From Arenibacter latericius DSM 15913 (GTDB taxonomy: Bacteria; Bacteroidota; Bacteroidia; Flavobacteriales; Flavobacteriaceae): DNA of 64,000 bases. The notes beneath the pieces were generated by a model. The model was not told the origin of the DNA and did no database searches. It was given only the letters and a program-made list of their open reading frames with translations. Below, one piece after another: positions 14,731-23,622 of the stretch; position 1 is the first letter of the stretch; each line of letters starts with the position of its first letter. The stretch is from assembly GCF_000424985.1 (NCBI RefSeq), contig NZ_AUKX01000009.1:62001-126000 (forward strand). The letters run 5' to 3'. Both the position numbers and the translations under genes were made by a program.

Positions 14731-17256
14731 TTACATCATCTTACTGAAAAAAATAGCATTCATTACTAATTTATTAGTTCCAAACCAGAAGGCTCTAAAA
14801 TTTGTATTATCCGTAAAAATAATAACTCGTCCCTTACCTGAACGTTGTACTTGAAAGGGCACGCTATTTTTTATTATTTTCAGGTTTTTATCAGAAATAT
14901 AACCGCTTAAAAGTGGGTCTTGTGTATATTGTATAGGGTTATTATAACTGTTTTCGTCTGGTTCTATATAAATATTGGTGTTTCTAAATAAAGGAATATG
15001 GTTGTTTTTATGTCCAAAATTTATTGGGTGACTACGGTCTAATTTTGCCTTAAAAATAGCTCCTCCCGTGACCTGCGCGCCTAGGAAGTCACTTTTTTGT
15101 TCGTAGGATATATTTTTAGCGACTAACGTATCCTTTTTAAAATTTAATTTCATGATTCCATTCTTCGAAAACCAATTGGCCATATTGCGATAACCGATAA
15201 GGGTCCCTCCATTATTTACCCATTGTTTTAATTTTTCTGTTCCTTTTTCGTCTAAGAAACGACCCCTACTCTTGTTGGGGATAACTATGGATGTGTAAAC
15301 AGATAGGTCTACGTTGTTAAAATAATCGGTGTCTATTTTGGTAAGGCTGAAATCGTACCGTTGATCTAACAAATGCCAAAATTCTCCTGCGTCATAGGAA
15401 GTAACTCCACTTCCTACTAAAAGTGCCACGCGCTGCTTTTCTAAGGGAATAAAATCACTGCTCCCCAAATCTATTCCAATAGCATGACCTGTGCCTACGG
15501 CAAACATGGGAACCTTACTCTCTTTAGCTACAGAATTAAGGAAGTTGAATAAATCAGCGGGATTTAGCTGTTGGTTTTGAACAGGAATCATAATTGCACC
15601 ATAGTCAAAACTTTTCCCTTCTACGGTGAATGGCGTTTTACCTACTTTAGCCCGAAGCCCTTTGTTTAGAATTTTGTTTAAAGCTTTAGGAGTGTAGTAT
15701 TCATTCCAATCAAATAAATAGGCATAGGAGCTTTGCTCATCTACTTTTGCAGATATAGGTGCGAGTTCTGTTACTAAATCTCCCGCTGCTGAGGTGGAGT
15801 TTATTTCGGCATAATCTAAATTAAATGCTAAAGGGAATGTCCATGCAGATACGTCATAGAAAATACTATCGTTAGAAGTGGTTCTCTTTTCAAACATGGC
15901 TTTAACAAGCCTTGCATTTTTTTGATCTGTAGGGATAAAATAACTGTAGCCTTTTTTAAAGGATTTTCCACTAACGGAAATATCCTTGGAAAGCTCATGG
16001 AACTTTATGTGATGTAAGTTCAATATTTCTGCCAAATGCCATGTTTTAGCAGCATCTTTACTGTCTCCAAAAACAATACCTTTTACTTTATTCTTGCTAT
16101 TTTCAGATTTAACTTCTTGGTAAAACTGGCGTTGATAGCCAAGAATTTTAGTCCGCATATTCCTAGCCGCTTTTATGGTAGATAGTGCGGTGGTAAACTG
16201 GTTTCGAATGGTAAAGGGAAAAGTGAGCAATCCATTGTCTGAGTCTTGTGCATGGCCACGTGAACTGGCTTGTTCAAACAAAATACCGATACTTCCATTA
16301 ATATCAGGGAAGGTAGATCCCTTGCCGTAGAAGTAATCATCAAAACGCTCTTCAGAATAGTAAAAGGAACCAATGTTATCCAACGCTTTGGCGTGGTAAG
16401 TAGCTATTTCAGTGGTTAATTCCTGATTTGTCTTTGGGGTTAGGGGGTGGACTCTACTTGGTACCCCAGGTTGAAAAAAGAAAGTGGAGTTTGTGCCCAT
16501 TTCATGATGATCGGTAAGAATGTTGGGCATCCACTTATGAAAACTTGCAATTCTAGCCCTACTTTCGGGTAATTGTACAGGCAGCCAATCCCGATTCATG
16601 TCAAACCAATAATGATTGGTACGCCCGCCAGGCCAAACCTCATGAAACTCTCTTTCGTTAACATCAGACACCAAATTTTTTCCCTTGTTGGTGTTAGCCC
16701 AATATGCAAAACGCTGCAAACCATCCGGATTATAAGAAGGATCCAATAAAACAATTGTATTGTTTAGAGTTTCCTCAATTTCGGGGCCATTGGCAGCAGC
16801 CAAATAGTAAGCATACGCTAACGCAGCATTGGAGCCACTAGGTTCATTCCCATGGATGGAGAATCCTTGGTAAACTACAATAGGCATGTCTTCTAAAATA
16901 AGAGCATCTGAGCCCGTTTCTGTTAACCGAATATGGTCTTTTCTTATTTGATCTATGTTACTGTGATTAACTGCAGAAGTTATAGTTAATAAGATTAGTG
17001 GCCTGCCTTCGTAGGTAGTACCTCTTTGCTCTAAAGAGATTCTATCACTAGCTTCCGCTAACGTCTGCATATAAAAAAGTAGCTTGTCATGGGTAACGTG
17101 CCATTCTCCAACTTCGTGACCAATAATATCTTTAGGCTTAGGGATGTTGGGGTTATAACTTACGTTTTGTGGTAGGTAATAATCTAGGGATGTAGTTTCT
17201 TGACTGTGTATGCTATGGGAGAACACCACTAATAATGCAAATAGAAAGATTCTCAT
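14731..17256 (-). CDS. M14 family zinc carboxypeptidase, secreted
   Basis: The 841-residue protein has a signal peptide (cleavage near S-I-H-S-Q) and an M14 catalytic domain in the first 380 residues. Zinc ligands are H135 and E138 in HGNEPSG and H250 in DHHEMG; substrate-binding Arg is in N-R-D-W (221-224). The remaining 450 residues form an extra region containing a glutamine-amidotransferase-like segment (AVGTGHAIGIDLG, VALLVGSGVTSYDAGEFWHL), as in other long Bacteroidota M14 peptidases. The function is exopeptidase digestion of peptides in the periplasm or outside. It is monocistronic with its own terminator, convergent with the acyltransferase gene. Confidence 0.92.
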   Translation of the reverse strand: MRIFLFALLVVFSHSIHSQETTSLDYYLPQNVSYNPNIPKPKDIIGHEVGEWHVTHDKLLFYMQTLAEASDRISLEQRGTTYEGRPLILLTITSAVNHSNIDQIRKDHIRLTETGSDALILEDMPIVVYQGFSIHGNEPSGSNAALAYAYYLAAANGPEIEETLNNTIVLLDPSYNPDGLQRFAYWANTNKGKNLVSDVNEREFHEVWPGGRTNHYWFDMNRDWLPVQLPESRARIASFHKWMPNILTDHHEMGTNSTFFFQPGVPSRVHPLTPKTNQELTTEIATYHAKALDNIGSFYYSEERFDDYFYGKGSTFPDINGSIGILFEQASSRGHAQDSDNGLLTFPFTIRNQFTTALSTIKAARNMRTKILGYQRQFYQEVKSENSKNKVKGIVFGDSKDAAKTWHLAEILNLHHIKFHELSKDISVSGKSFKKGYSYFIPTDQKNARLVKAMFEKRTTSNDSIFYDVSAWTFPLAFNLDYAEINSTSAAGDLVTELAPISAKVDEQSSYAYLFDWNEYYTPKALNKILNKGLRAKVGKTPFTVEGKSFDYGAIMIPVQNQQLNPADLFNFLNSVAKESKVPMFAVGTGHAIGIDLGSSDFIPLEKQRVALLVGSGVTSYDAGEFWHLLDQRYDFSLTKIDTDYFNNVDLSVYTSIVIPNKSRGRFLDEKGTEKLKQWVNNGGTLIGYRNMANWFSKNGIMKLNFKKDTLVAKNISYEQKSDFLGAQVTGGAIFKAKLDRSHPINFGHKNNHIPLFRNTNIYIEPDENSYNNPIQYTQDPLLSGYISDKNLKIIKNSVPFQVQRSGKGRVIIFTDNTNFRAFWFGTNKLVMNAIFFSKMM

Positions 17257-17285
17257 AGTTGGGATATATGGTTTTACGATGTTTT

Positions 17286-17320
17286 AAAAAGCAAAACGGC
17301 CCCAATATGTAGGAGCCGTT
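17286..17320 (-). terminator. Terminator of the PUR-domain gene
   Basis: On the minus strand AACGGC-C-CC pairs with GG-A-GCCGTT around an eight-base loop and is followed by TTTGCTTTTT. It lies about 25 bases past the stop codon. Confidence 0.7.
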
Positions 17321-17344
17321 ATATCTTATTCTGTAAATTAAAAA

Positions 17345-17713
17345 TTAAATATCATCAAAACTTACGTCAGTAAAGCTATCAGTAGAGGGGGTATTGTTGT
17401 CGTCAAATTCTTCCTTTTTATAGTCTCTCTGGTGACGCTCAGAAATTACTTCCTCTCCTTTAGCATCAATAATGTAAGTCATCATTTCGTCTAAATTATC
17501 CTTAAAGGCAGCAAAATCTTCTTTGTATAGGTAAATTTTATGTTTTTTATAATGGAAGGAACCATCATCGTGGGTAAACTTCTTACTTTCAGTAATGGTT
17601 AAGTAATAATCCCCTGCTTTGGTACTCCTAACATCGAAAAAGTAAGTCCTTCTTCCCGCCCGTAATACTTTCGAGTAAATCTCTTCTTGATCCATTAAAT
17701 CTTTTTCGCTCAT
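17345..17713 (-). CDS. DUF3276 / PUR-alpha-like DNA/RNA-binding protein
   Basis: The 122-residue protein has one PUR repeat in residues 8-95: a beta-rich start (R-A-G-R-R-T-Y-F-F-D-V-R-S-T), a central K-H-K-I-Y-L-Y-K-E-D-F strand and a helix with D-N-L-D-E-M-M-T-Y-I. An acidic tail ends in D-V-S-F-D-D-I. PUR repeats bind single-stranded DNA and RNA; the Bacteroidota members are conserved single-domain cytoplasmic proteins of unknown cellular role. It is transcribed alone, downstream of the ABC exporter on the same strand (78-base gap). Confidence 0.88.
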   Translation of the reverse strand: MSEKDLMDQEEIYSKVLRAGRRTYFFDVRSTKAGDYYLTITESKKFTHDDGSFHYKKHKIYLYKEDFAAFKDNLDEMMTYIIDAKGEEVISERHQRDYKKEEFDDNNTPSTDSFTDVSFDDI

Positions 17714-17791
17714 TTTCGTCTAATCTATAGTTGTTTTACATAAGTATATCTGTCAAAAGTGTGAAAAAAAACCTAATTGGACAACAATTTT

Positions 17792-19546
17792 CTATTTTTC
17801 TTTCTCAGAAAGTTGATTGGCATAGAGTTCTTTGTAGTACCCCTCCTTGGAATTCAATTCTTCATGGGTTCCTTCTTGTAGTAATTTCCCACTTTCTAGC
17901 ACTAAAATTCTGTCCGCATTTTTCGCTGAGGACACTCTATGACTTACAATTAGGGTGGTTTTATTTTCGGATTCTTTTTTAAGTTGATTTAGAATTTCCT
18001 CTTCGGTTTCGGTATCAACGGCCGACAGGCAATCGTCAAAAAGATAAATTTTAGGATCTTTTAATAGGGCTCTTGCAATGGAGACCCTTTGTTTTTGTCC
18101 CCCACTTAAGGTAATTCCCCTTTCGCCTAATACGGTTTCATATTGCTTATTAAAGCCCATTATATTTTCATGCACCACTGCCTTTTTAGCCACCGCTATA
18201 ATTTCCTCATCAGTAGACTCTTGTTTTCCAAATTTTATATTGTTCTTAATAGAATCTGAAAACAGAAAAGCATCTTGAGGTACGGCTCCTATAGCTTTTC
18301 GCAAACTATTTAAATTTAACTCCTTAATAGGTGTGTCGTCTATTAGGATTTCACCCGAATCAATATCATATAACCTAGCGATTAGGTCTAGGATGGTGGA
18401 CTTACCAGAACCTGTTTTTCCTAAGATGGCTACTGTTTCTCCTTTATTAATGGTAAAAGAAATATTTTTTAAGGCTACAATATTAGTGTCTTCATAAGTG
18501 AAGGTTACATTTTTGAATTCTATCTTTCCGTTGATTTCACTTTTCTCTTTAACGGTATTGACGATACTAGGTTTTTCTTGTAAAAACTGGTTAATTCTTT
18601 TTTGTGAGGCTTCTGCCCTTTGTACTATAGAAGTTACCCATCCTACAACAGCTACGGGCCACGTTAGCATATTTACATATAGGATAAATTCTGCAATTAT
18701 TCCGATTGACTCTATTTCTCCCTTGATATATTGTTGTCCTCCAATATAGATTACAAAGATGTTGCTGATACCGATTAAAAGAATCATTAAGGGAAAAAAC
18801 CAGGCATTTACTTTTGCCAATGCCATACTTTTATCTTTTCCTTCTAGAGCCAGAGCCTCCAATTCATTGTTTATCTTGGGCTCTAAAGCATAGGCCTTAA
18901 TGACAGATACTCCAGAAAAGGATTCTTGGGTAAAAGTGGATAAAGTAGAGAGAAATTCCTGCACTATAGTACTGCGCCTATGGATGATTTTACTGATCTG
19001 ATAAATTAGAACAGATAAAATAGGTAAAGGTAAAAGGGCGTACATGGCCAAAGTAGGTGCTTTTATAAACATAAGTGGTACCAGACATGCAAATAAAGTG
19101 AGGGTCTGAATTCCATACATAATTGCAGGACCACCATAAAGTCGCACTTGATTTACATCTTCACTTATCCTATTCATTAAATCCCCTGTCCTATGTTTTT
19201 TATAAAAATTGAGACTTAGTGATTGATAGTGATCAAATACCTCATTTTTTAAATCATACTCAATATATCTAGAAATATTTATTATGGTCTGCCGCATTAA
19301 AAAAGTGAAAAATCCGGATAGGAGTGCAGCACCCACTATAATAAGGATATATTCTAAAAGCAATTCTTTGGCTTCCGTAAGTATAATTTCATTTTTAAGA
19401 TAGTTTTCTGCCACTTCTATGGATTTATTTACATAGGAAGGCATTACTAATTGGAATACGCGTGCTATAATGGTGATGAAAATGCCAATGAGCAGTTTTA
19501 ATCCGTATTTCTTAAAATATTTATTTAGATGTTTTAGTTCTTTCAT
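17792..19546 (-). CDS. ABC exporter half-transporter (MsbA/LmrA-like) with Asp at the catalytic Glu position
   Basis: The 584-residue protein has six membrane segments in residues 15-310 followed by an ATPase domain: Walker A GKTGSGKST (376-384), Q-loop in V-P-Q-D-A-F-L-F-S, signature LSGGQ (480-484), Walker B Y-L-F-D-D (501-505) and H-loop S-H-R. Type-I exporters normally have Asp-Glu at the end of Walker B; here it is Asp-Asp, as in the degenerate-site subunit of heterodimeric exporters. No second half-transporter is adjacent. The substrate is unknown; lipid or drug export is typical for the family. Confidence 0.92.
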   Translation of the reverse strand: MKELKHLNKYFKKYGLKLLIGIFITIIARVFQLVMPSYVNKSIEVAENYLKNEIILTEAKELLLEYILIIVGAALLSGFFTFLMRQTIINISRYIEYDLKNEVFDHYQSLSLNFYKKHRTGDLMNRISEDVNQVRLYGGPAIMYGIQTLTLFACLVPLMFIKAPTLAMYALLPLPILSVLIYQISKIIHRRSTIVQEFLSTLSTFTQESFSGVSVIKAYALEPKINNELEALALEGKDKSMALAKVNAWFFPLMILLIGISNIFVIYIGGQQYIKGEIESIGIIAEFILYVNMLTWPVAVVGWVTSIVQRAEASQKRINQFLQEKPSIVNTVKEKSEINGKIEFKNVTFTYEDTNIVALKNISFTINKGETVAILGKTGSGKSTILDLIARLYDIDSGEILIDDTPIKELNLNSLRKAIGAVPQDAFLFSDSIKNNIKFGKQESTDEEIIAVAKKAVVHENIMGFNKQYETVLGERGITLSGGQKQRVSIARALLKDPKIYLFDDCLSAVDTETEEEILNQLKKESENKTTLIVSHRVSSAKNADRILVLESGKLLQEGTHEELNSKEGYYKELYANQLSEKEK

Positions 19547-19652
19547 CCGAGCCGAGACGGGAATATCTTGTTAAGTAATAGTAATTTGTCAAAGATAGTT
19601 TTTTGTATCTAAACCAAAAGTTATAATAAGCATAAGATAATACTTCAAAACG

Positions 19653-19685
19653 TTGTTATGGTTAAAAAATATAATACTACTTTTG
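19653..19685 (+). promoter_or_regulatory. nusB promoter (TTG-N22-TACTTTTG)
   Basis: TTG at 19653-19655 and TACTTTTG at 19678-19685 are spaced 22 bases apart, matching the Bacteroidota pattern. The nusB ATG follows 39 bases downstream of the -7 box. Confidence 0.65.
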
Positions 19686-19724
19686 TATCCGAAAATTTAA
19701 TTATTTCATTAAAGTTCTTTAAAA

Positions 19725-20672
19725 ATGCTCACAAGAAGGCACATTAGGGTTAAAGTTATGCAATGTATCTATGCGTTGACCCAATCAAAGGATGATTCCC
19801 TTGATAAACAAGAAAAATTTTTAAAAGCAAGCATAGATAATATGTATACGCTTTACCTTTTAATGTTAAGCTTGTTTATAGAATTACATGAAAGGGCCAA
19901 GGAACAAGAGCAGCTATCTTCAAAAAGATATCTAGCAAACGCTTCAGACAACTATCCTAACAAGGAAAAATTTATAAATAATAAGGTTCTTTTGCAAATC
20001 TCCAATAACGTTGCGTTACAGGACGAGTTAAATAGGCGAAAGTTAAATAATTGGTATTTAAATGAAGAGTACGTAAAAATCATCTATAAAGAGATGATGG
20101 AACGTGATCTTTATGCTAAATATATGACCAATCCACAGAGTTCTTATGAAGAGGATAAAAAACTAATCATAGGGATATTCCGAGATATTATTGCACCAAA
20201 CGAGAAGATTTACGATTATTTTGAAGATGATAAACTTACTTGGGTAGATGATATTCCTATTGTAAATACCTTTCTCTTAAAATTGATGAAAAAAGTTAAG
20301 GCAGACAGTGTTCCATCTTATTTCTTGCCAGAATTGTTAAAAGATGAGGAGGATATGCAGTATGCTAAGCGTCTATTGACCAAGACTCTTTTAAACAATG
20401 CCAAATGGGAAAAGGAGATTGAGGGAAAAACGCCTAATTGGGATAAAGACCGTATTGCTGATATTGATGCAATCTTATTAAAAATGGCAATATGTGAACT
20501 GCTAAACTTCCCTTCTATTCCCGAAAAGGTTACTATTAATGAGTTTTTGGAGATTGCCAAAGAATACTCTACCCCTAAGAGTAGTATTTTTATAAACGGG
20601 GTTTTAGATAAATTGGTAAGAGAATATAAAGAGGACGGAAAGCTAAATAAATTGGGTAGGGGCTTATTGTAA
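19725..20672 (+). CDS. nusB: Transcription antitermination factor NusB (long form)
   Basis: NusB binds the boxA RNA of ribosomal operons with S10 and promotes antitermination. The C-terminal third (about 205-300) is the all-helical NusB domain, with the D-I-D-A-I-L-L-K-M-A-I-C-E-L-L and T-I-N-E-F-L-E-I-A-K-E-Y-S motifs and the closing F-I-N-G-V-L-D-K-L. At 315 residues it is about twice as long as E. coli NusB because of an N-terminal helical extension, which is usual in Bacteroidota. It leads nusB-DUF1573-yajC. Confidence 0.93.
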   Translation: MLTRRHIRVKVMQCIYALTQSKDDSLDKQEKFLKASIDNMYTLYLLMLSLFIELHERAKEQEQLSSKRYLANASDNYPNKEKFINNKVLLQISNNVALQDELNRRKLNNWYLNEEYVKIIYKEMMERDLYAKYMTNPQSSYEEDKKLIIGIFRDIIAPNEKIYDYFEDDKLTWVDDIPIVNTFLLKLMKKVKADSVPSYFLPELLKDEEDMQYAKRLLTKTLLNNAKWEKEIEGKTPNWDKDRIADIDAILLKMAICELLNFPSIPEKVTINEFLEIAKEYSTPKSSIFINGVLDKLVREYKEDGKLNKLGRGLL

Positions 20673-20684
20673 AAAAATATTCCT

Positions 20685-20692
20685 TAATTTTG
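20685..20692 (+). promoter_or_regulatory. -7 promoter box before the DUF1573 gene (TAATTTTG)
   Basis: TAATTTTG fits TAnnTTTG and lies 22 bases before the DUF1573 start, after the nusB stop. A TTG at 20667-20669 is closer than usual (15 bases), so the call is tentative. Confidence 0.4.
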
Positions 20693-20713
20693 GCCAAATT
20701 AAAAATTTAGATC

Positions 20714-21187
20714 ATGAAAAGAATTTTCTTTACCCTTAGCTTTGTTTCTGTTCTTGCGTTGACTTCTTGTAAGGAAGCTGCATCGAGCAAAATCAACGTT
20801 GCAAATGTAGAAGTAGCTGCGGAAAGAGATGCTGCTGCTAAAAAAGTTCCAGTAATGGAATTCGATAAGGTAGAGCACGATTTTGGTACTATTGAACAAA
20901 ACGCCCCCCAAGAGACTATTTTTACCTTTAAAAATACTGGAGAGGGTCCATTAATCATTACCGATGCAACTAGTAGCTGCGGATGTACTGTACCTGAATA
21001 TCCTAAAAACACACCAATTTTACCTGGGGAAACTGGAGAGATGTTGGTGAAATTTAACGGTGCAGGGCAAAACCAGATTACCAAAACCATAAACGTGGTT
21101 ACCAATACTAGTAAGGGGAATGAGACTCTTAGAATTAAAGCATTTATAACTCCAAAAGGAGCTGGCCCAGTAGGTCCGGTTAAATAA
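20714..21187 (+). CDS. DUF1573 domain lipoprotein
   Basis: The 157-residue protein has a lipoprotein signal ending in A-L-T-S-C (Cys about 19), then a DUF1573 immunoglobulin-like domain with F-D-F-G-T-type strand (D-K-V-E-H-D-F-G-T-I), F-K-N-T-G-E-G-P-L and the conserved S-S-C-G-C-T-V-P-E motif. DUF1573 proteins are widespread in Bacteroidota envelopes; function is unknown. It sits between nusB and yajC, a common gene order in the phylum. Confidence 0.9.
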   Translation: MKRIFFTLSFVSVLALTSCKEAASSKINVANVEVAAERDAAAKKVPVMEFDKVEHDFGTIEQNAPQETIFTFKNTGEGPLIITDATSSCGCTVPEYPKNTPILPGETGEMLVKFNGAGQNQITKTINVVTNTSKGNETLRIKAFITPKGAGPVGPVK

Positions 21188-21201
21188 GTATAATTAAAAT
21201 T

Positions 21202-21489
21202 ATGTTAGAACAATATCCATTTCTTCCGCTTATCTTAATGTTTGTAGTGGTGTATTTTTTTATGATCGCCCCACAGAGAAAAAGAAATAAGCAAGAGAAG
21301 AAATTTGCTGCCGAATTAAAAAGAGGCGATAGAGTAGTTACTAAAAGTGGTATGCACGGTAAAATTGCCGATCTAAACGATAAGGATTTTTCCTGTGTAA
21401 TTGAAACCATGGCCGGAAAAATAAAATTTGATCGTTCTGCTATTTCCATGGAAATGAGTAAGAAATTGAACGAGCCAGAGAAGAAATAA
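21202..21489 (+). CDS. yajC: Preprotein translocase subunit YajC
   Basis: The 95-residue protein has one N-terminal membrane helix (about residues 6-22) followed by the YajC signature M-I-A-P-Q-R-K-R-N-K-Q-E-K-K and a small cytoplasmic domain with G-D-R-V-V-T-K-S-G-M-H-G-K-I. YajC associates with SecDF and the SecYEG holotranslocon at the inner membrane. It follows DUF1573 by 14 bases. A strong terminator follows, ending the operon. Confidence 0.95.
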   Translation: MLEQYPFLPLILMFVVVYFFMIAPQRKRNKQEKKFAAELKRGDRVVTKSGMHGKIADLNDKDFSCVIETMAGKIKFDRSAISMEMSKKLNEPEKK

Positions 21490-21510
21490 TTTTTCCTGCA
21501 ACTATACTTA

Positions 21511-21544
21511 CAAAAGCATCAGCCTAACAGTTGATGCTTTTTTT
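21511..21544 (+). terminator. Terminator of the nusB-DUF1573-yajC operon
   Basis: Arms AAAGCATCA and TTGATGCTTT close a short loop and are followed by TTTTTT. It lies where a longer reading of the next gene would start, arguing against that start. Confidence 0.85.
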
Positions 21545-21587
21545 GTGCCTATTTTGTATCTTCATGGTAACTAAATACCAACAGACT

Positions 21588-22907
21588 ATGATACATAATA
21601 GAAGAAAGTTCATTAAAAATAGTTCACTGATGGCTATGGGAGCCGGTGCTACCTTCCTTTTTCCTTTGGATTTGTTAGCGGCAATGAGGAAAAAAGTTAG
21701 CCCTAATGATCAAATTGGGGTAGGCTTAATAGGGTGTAAGGGGATGGGCTTTAGTGACCTGTCTTCTATGCTGAAAATTAGCGAGGTGCAGATAGTAGGT
21801 CTTTGTGATGTAGATGATGGAGTGCTGCAAAAGAGAACTGCTGATTTACAAAAAGCTGGTTTTAATAAGCCGATTCTTTATAAGGATTATAGGAAACTAT
21901 TAGAGAATAAAGATATTGATGTAGTCATTATTGGAACTCCAGATCATTGGCATTGCTTGCAACTGGCAGATTCTTTAAATGCAGGTAAAGATGTCTACTG
22001 TGAAAAACCCTTAGCTAATTCTATGGAGGAATGTAATTTAATGCTCCAAGCCTCTCAAACTAGTGATCGAATGGTGCAAATAGGGCAATGGCAAAGGAGT
22101 CAGCCACACTTTGTAGATGCCATAAATTTTGTGCACTCTGGAAAATTAGGTCAGATACGGCTGGCAAAAGCCTGGGCGTATCAAGGGTGGATGAAATCAA
22201 TTCCCGTTTTGCCAGATACGGAAGCGCCGGCCGGAGTAGATTATGATATGTGGTTGGGTCCGGCTCCAAAAAGACCCTTTAATGCTAATCGGTTTCATTT
22301 TAATTTTAGATGGTATTGGGATTATGCTGGGGGCTTAATGACAGATTGGGGTGTGCATCTAATGGATTATGCCTTATATGGAATGAAAGCCAATACCCCC
22401 AAATCTGTAATGGCTTTAGGAGGGAAATTTGCGTATCCAAACGATGCTGCTGAAACACCAGACACCCTCCAAACTGTATATGAATACGATGATTTTTCTA
22501 TTTTATGGGAACATGCTACAGGAATTGATGGCGGTAATTATGGTCGTAATCACGGTATATCTTTTATAGGGAATAATGGAACCCTAGTACTAGATAGAAA
22601 TGGTTGGGAGGTAATTGCGGAAAAAGATAGAATGGAAAGTGTGCCCTTGCAGCAAAATCAGGGGAGTGGTTTAGATAATCATACATTAAATTTTATTGAG
22701 TCAGTAAAATCAAGGGATGCTTCCCTATTAAAAGCCCCTTTACAAATCGGTTATGATGCAGCTATGGTTTGCCACATGGGAAATGTAGCTTTTAAAACTG
22801 GAAACCGAATATATTGGGATCAGAATTCGAACCTGTTTTCTAATAATGATGCAAATTCCTTGATAAAAGCGCACTATCATAATGGATGGGAATTGCCCAG
22901 AATTTGA
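21588..22907 (+). CDS. Gfo/Idh/MocA family oxidoreductase with Tat signal
   Basis: This NAD(P)-dependent sugar or polyol oxidoreductase family protein has an N-terminal Rossmann domain (G-V-G-L-I-G-C-K-G-M-G, then D-V-D-D, and the E-K-P-L-A catalytic-region motif) and a C-terminal substrate domain with DYAGGLMTDWGVHLMDY. The start is taken as ATG 21588, giving 439 residues beginning M-I-H-N-R-R-K-F-I-K-N-S, a twin-arginine signal (R-R-K-F-I-K). The frame stays open up to 21531, but that start lies in the yajC terminator. It should be exported folded with its cofactor. Secreted Gfo/Idh/MocA proteins are frequent in Bacteroidota; the substrate is unknown. Confidence 0.9.
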   Translation: MIHNRRKFIKNSSLMAMGAGATFLFPLDLLAAMRKKVSPNDQIGVGLIGCKGMGFSDLSSMLKISEVQIVGLCDVDDGVLQKRTADLQKAGFNKPILYKDYRKLLENKDIDVVIIGTPDHWHCLQLADSLNAGKDVYCEKPLANSMEECNLMLQASQTSDRMVQIGQWQRSQPHFVDAINFVHSGKLGQIRLAKAWAYQGWMKSIPVLPDTEAPAGVDYDMWLGPAPKRPFNANRFHFNFRWYWDYAGGLMTDWGVHLMDYALYGMKANTPKSVMALGGKFAYPNDAAETPDTLQTVYEYDDFSILWEHATGIDGGNYGRNHGISFIGNNGTLVLDRNGWEVIAEKDRMESVPLQQNQGSGLDNHTLNFIESVKSRDASLLKAPLQIGYDAAMVCHMGNVAFKTGNRIYWDQNSNLFSNNDANSLIKAHYHNGWELPRI

Positions 22908-23003
22908 ACCTGTAAGGATAAAGGTGTGCTTTGCTAATTCTTTAATTCAAGATTTTTAAGACAAGTGTTTATCGATAGGGGTTTGTGGCAATAACTTATA
23001 ATA

Positions 23004-23594
23004 CTAACGATACTTATCATGCAAGCCCATTTCTTTTAATATTAAAGGGATGCATTTTTCTAAACGGCTTTGCTTGGTTTTTTCTTGTTTAGCCTCTGCT
23101 ATGTACTCGCAATATTGTCTTTGTTTGTACGGGGCAAGCTTCTTGAAGCTATCCTTTAGCTTTGGGATGGTATCAAATGCTACTTGTAACTGATGAGGAA
23201 TTTTAAAGGTCTTCTTCTTTTCGGGGATGAGGACCTTTCCTTTTTTCTGGTTGCTAACAGCTTCTTCTAAGTAAGCAAGTATTGTGGCTTTATCTATATC
23301 CGTAACAGAAGTAAACTTCCAATGCCGCATGGCCTTGGTCTTTCCTTCTTGTACATTTTCTAAAACCTTTTTAGGATCGGATAGGAACGCCCCGTTAAAA
23401 AACCATATTCCAAAATAGCTTTTAAAAGCTAAAATGCCAATTACATTTTTGTTATCTATAGTATAAACGGGACAGCCCCATTTAAAATCCTCTATTAATT
23501 CGGTTTTTAGTGCTAGTTCCCTTAAAATAGAAACCCCAGGTTTAAAAGGCTGCTCTTTTTCGTAATAAGCTTCAATTTTTTCTGAGTTTTTCAT
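23004..23594 (-). CDS. DUF1801 / YdeI-OmdA-like protein
   Basis: The 196-residue protein has a DUF1801 domain in residues 15-110 (W-G-C-P-V-Y and F-K-S-Y-F-G-I-W-F-F-N-G-A-F-L) followed by a YdeI/OmdA C-terminal segment with bacteriocin-protection-type helices (F-K-K-L-A-P-Y-K-Q-R-Q-Y-C-E-Y-I-A-E-A-K and R-L-E-K-C-I). Proteins of this type are cytoplasmic and poorly understood. It lies 28 bases downstream of pepT on the same strand and may be co-transcribed. Confidence 0.8.
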   Translation of the reverse strand: MKNSEKIEAYYEKEQPFKPGVSILRELALKTELIEDFKWGCPVYTIDNKNVIGILAFKSYFGIWFFNGAFLSDPKKVLENVQEGKTKAMRHWKFTSVTDIDKATILAYLEEAVSNQKKGKVLIPEKKKTFKIPHQLQVAFDTIPKLKDSFKKLAPYKQRQYCEYIAEAKQEKTKQSRLEKCIPLILKEMGLHDKYR

Positions 23595-23622
23595 TTTAAG
23601 GGATTATGGCTATTAAATACGT

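Noticed and set aside
21531-21587. Extended N-terminus of the Gfo/Idh/MocA gene from ATG 21531
   Set aside because: The extension lies in the yajC terminator and would place a hydrophobic stretch ahead of the twin-arginine motif; ATG 21588 gives a normal Tat signal.
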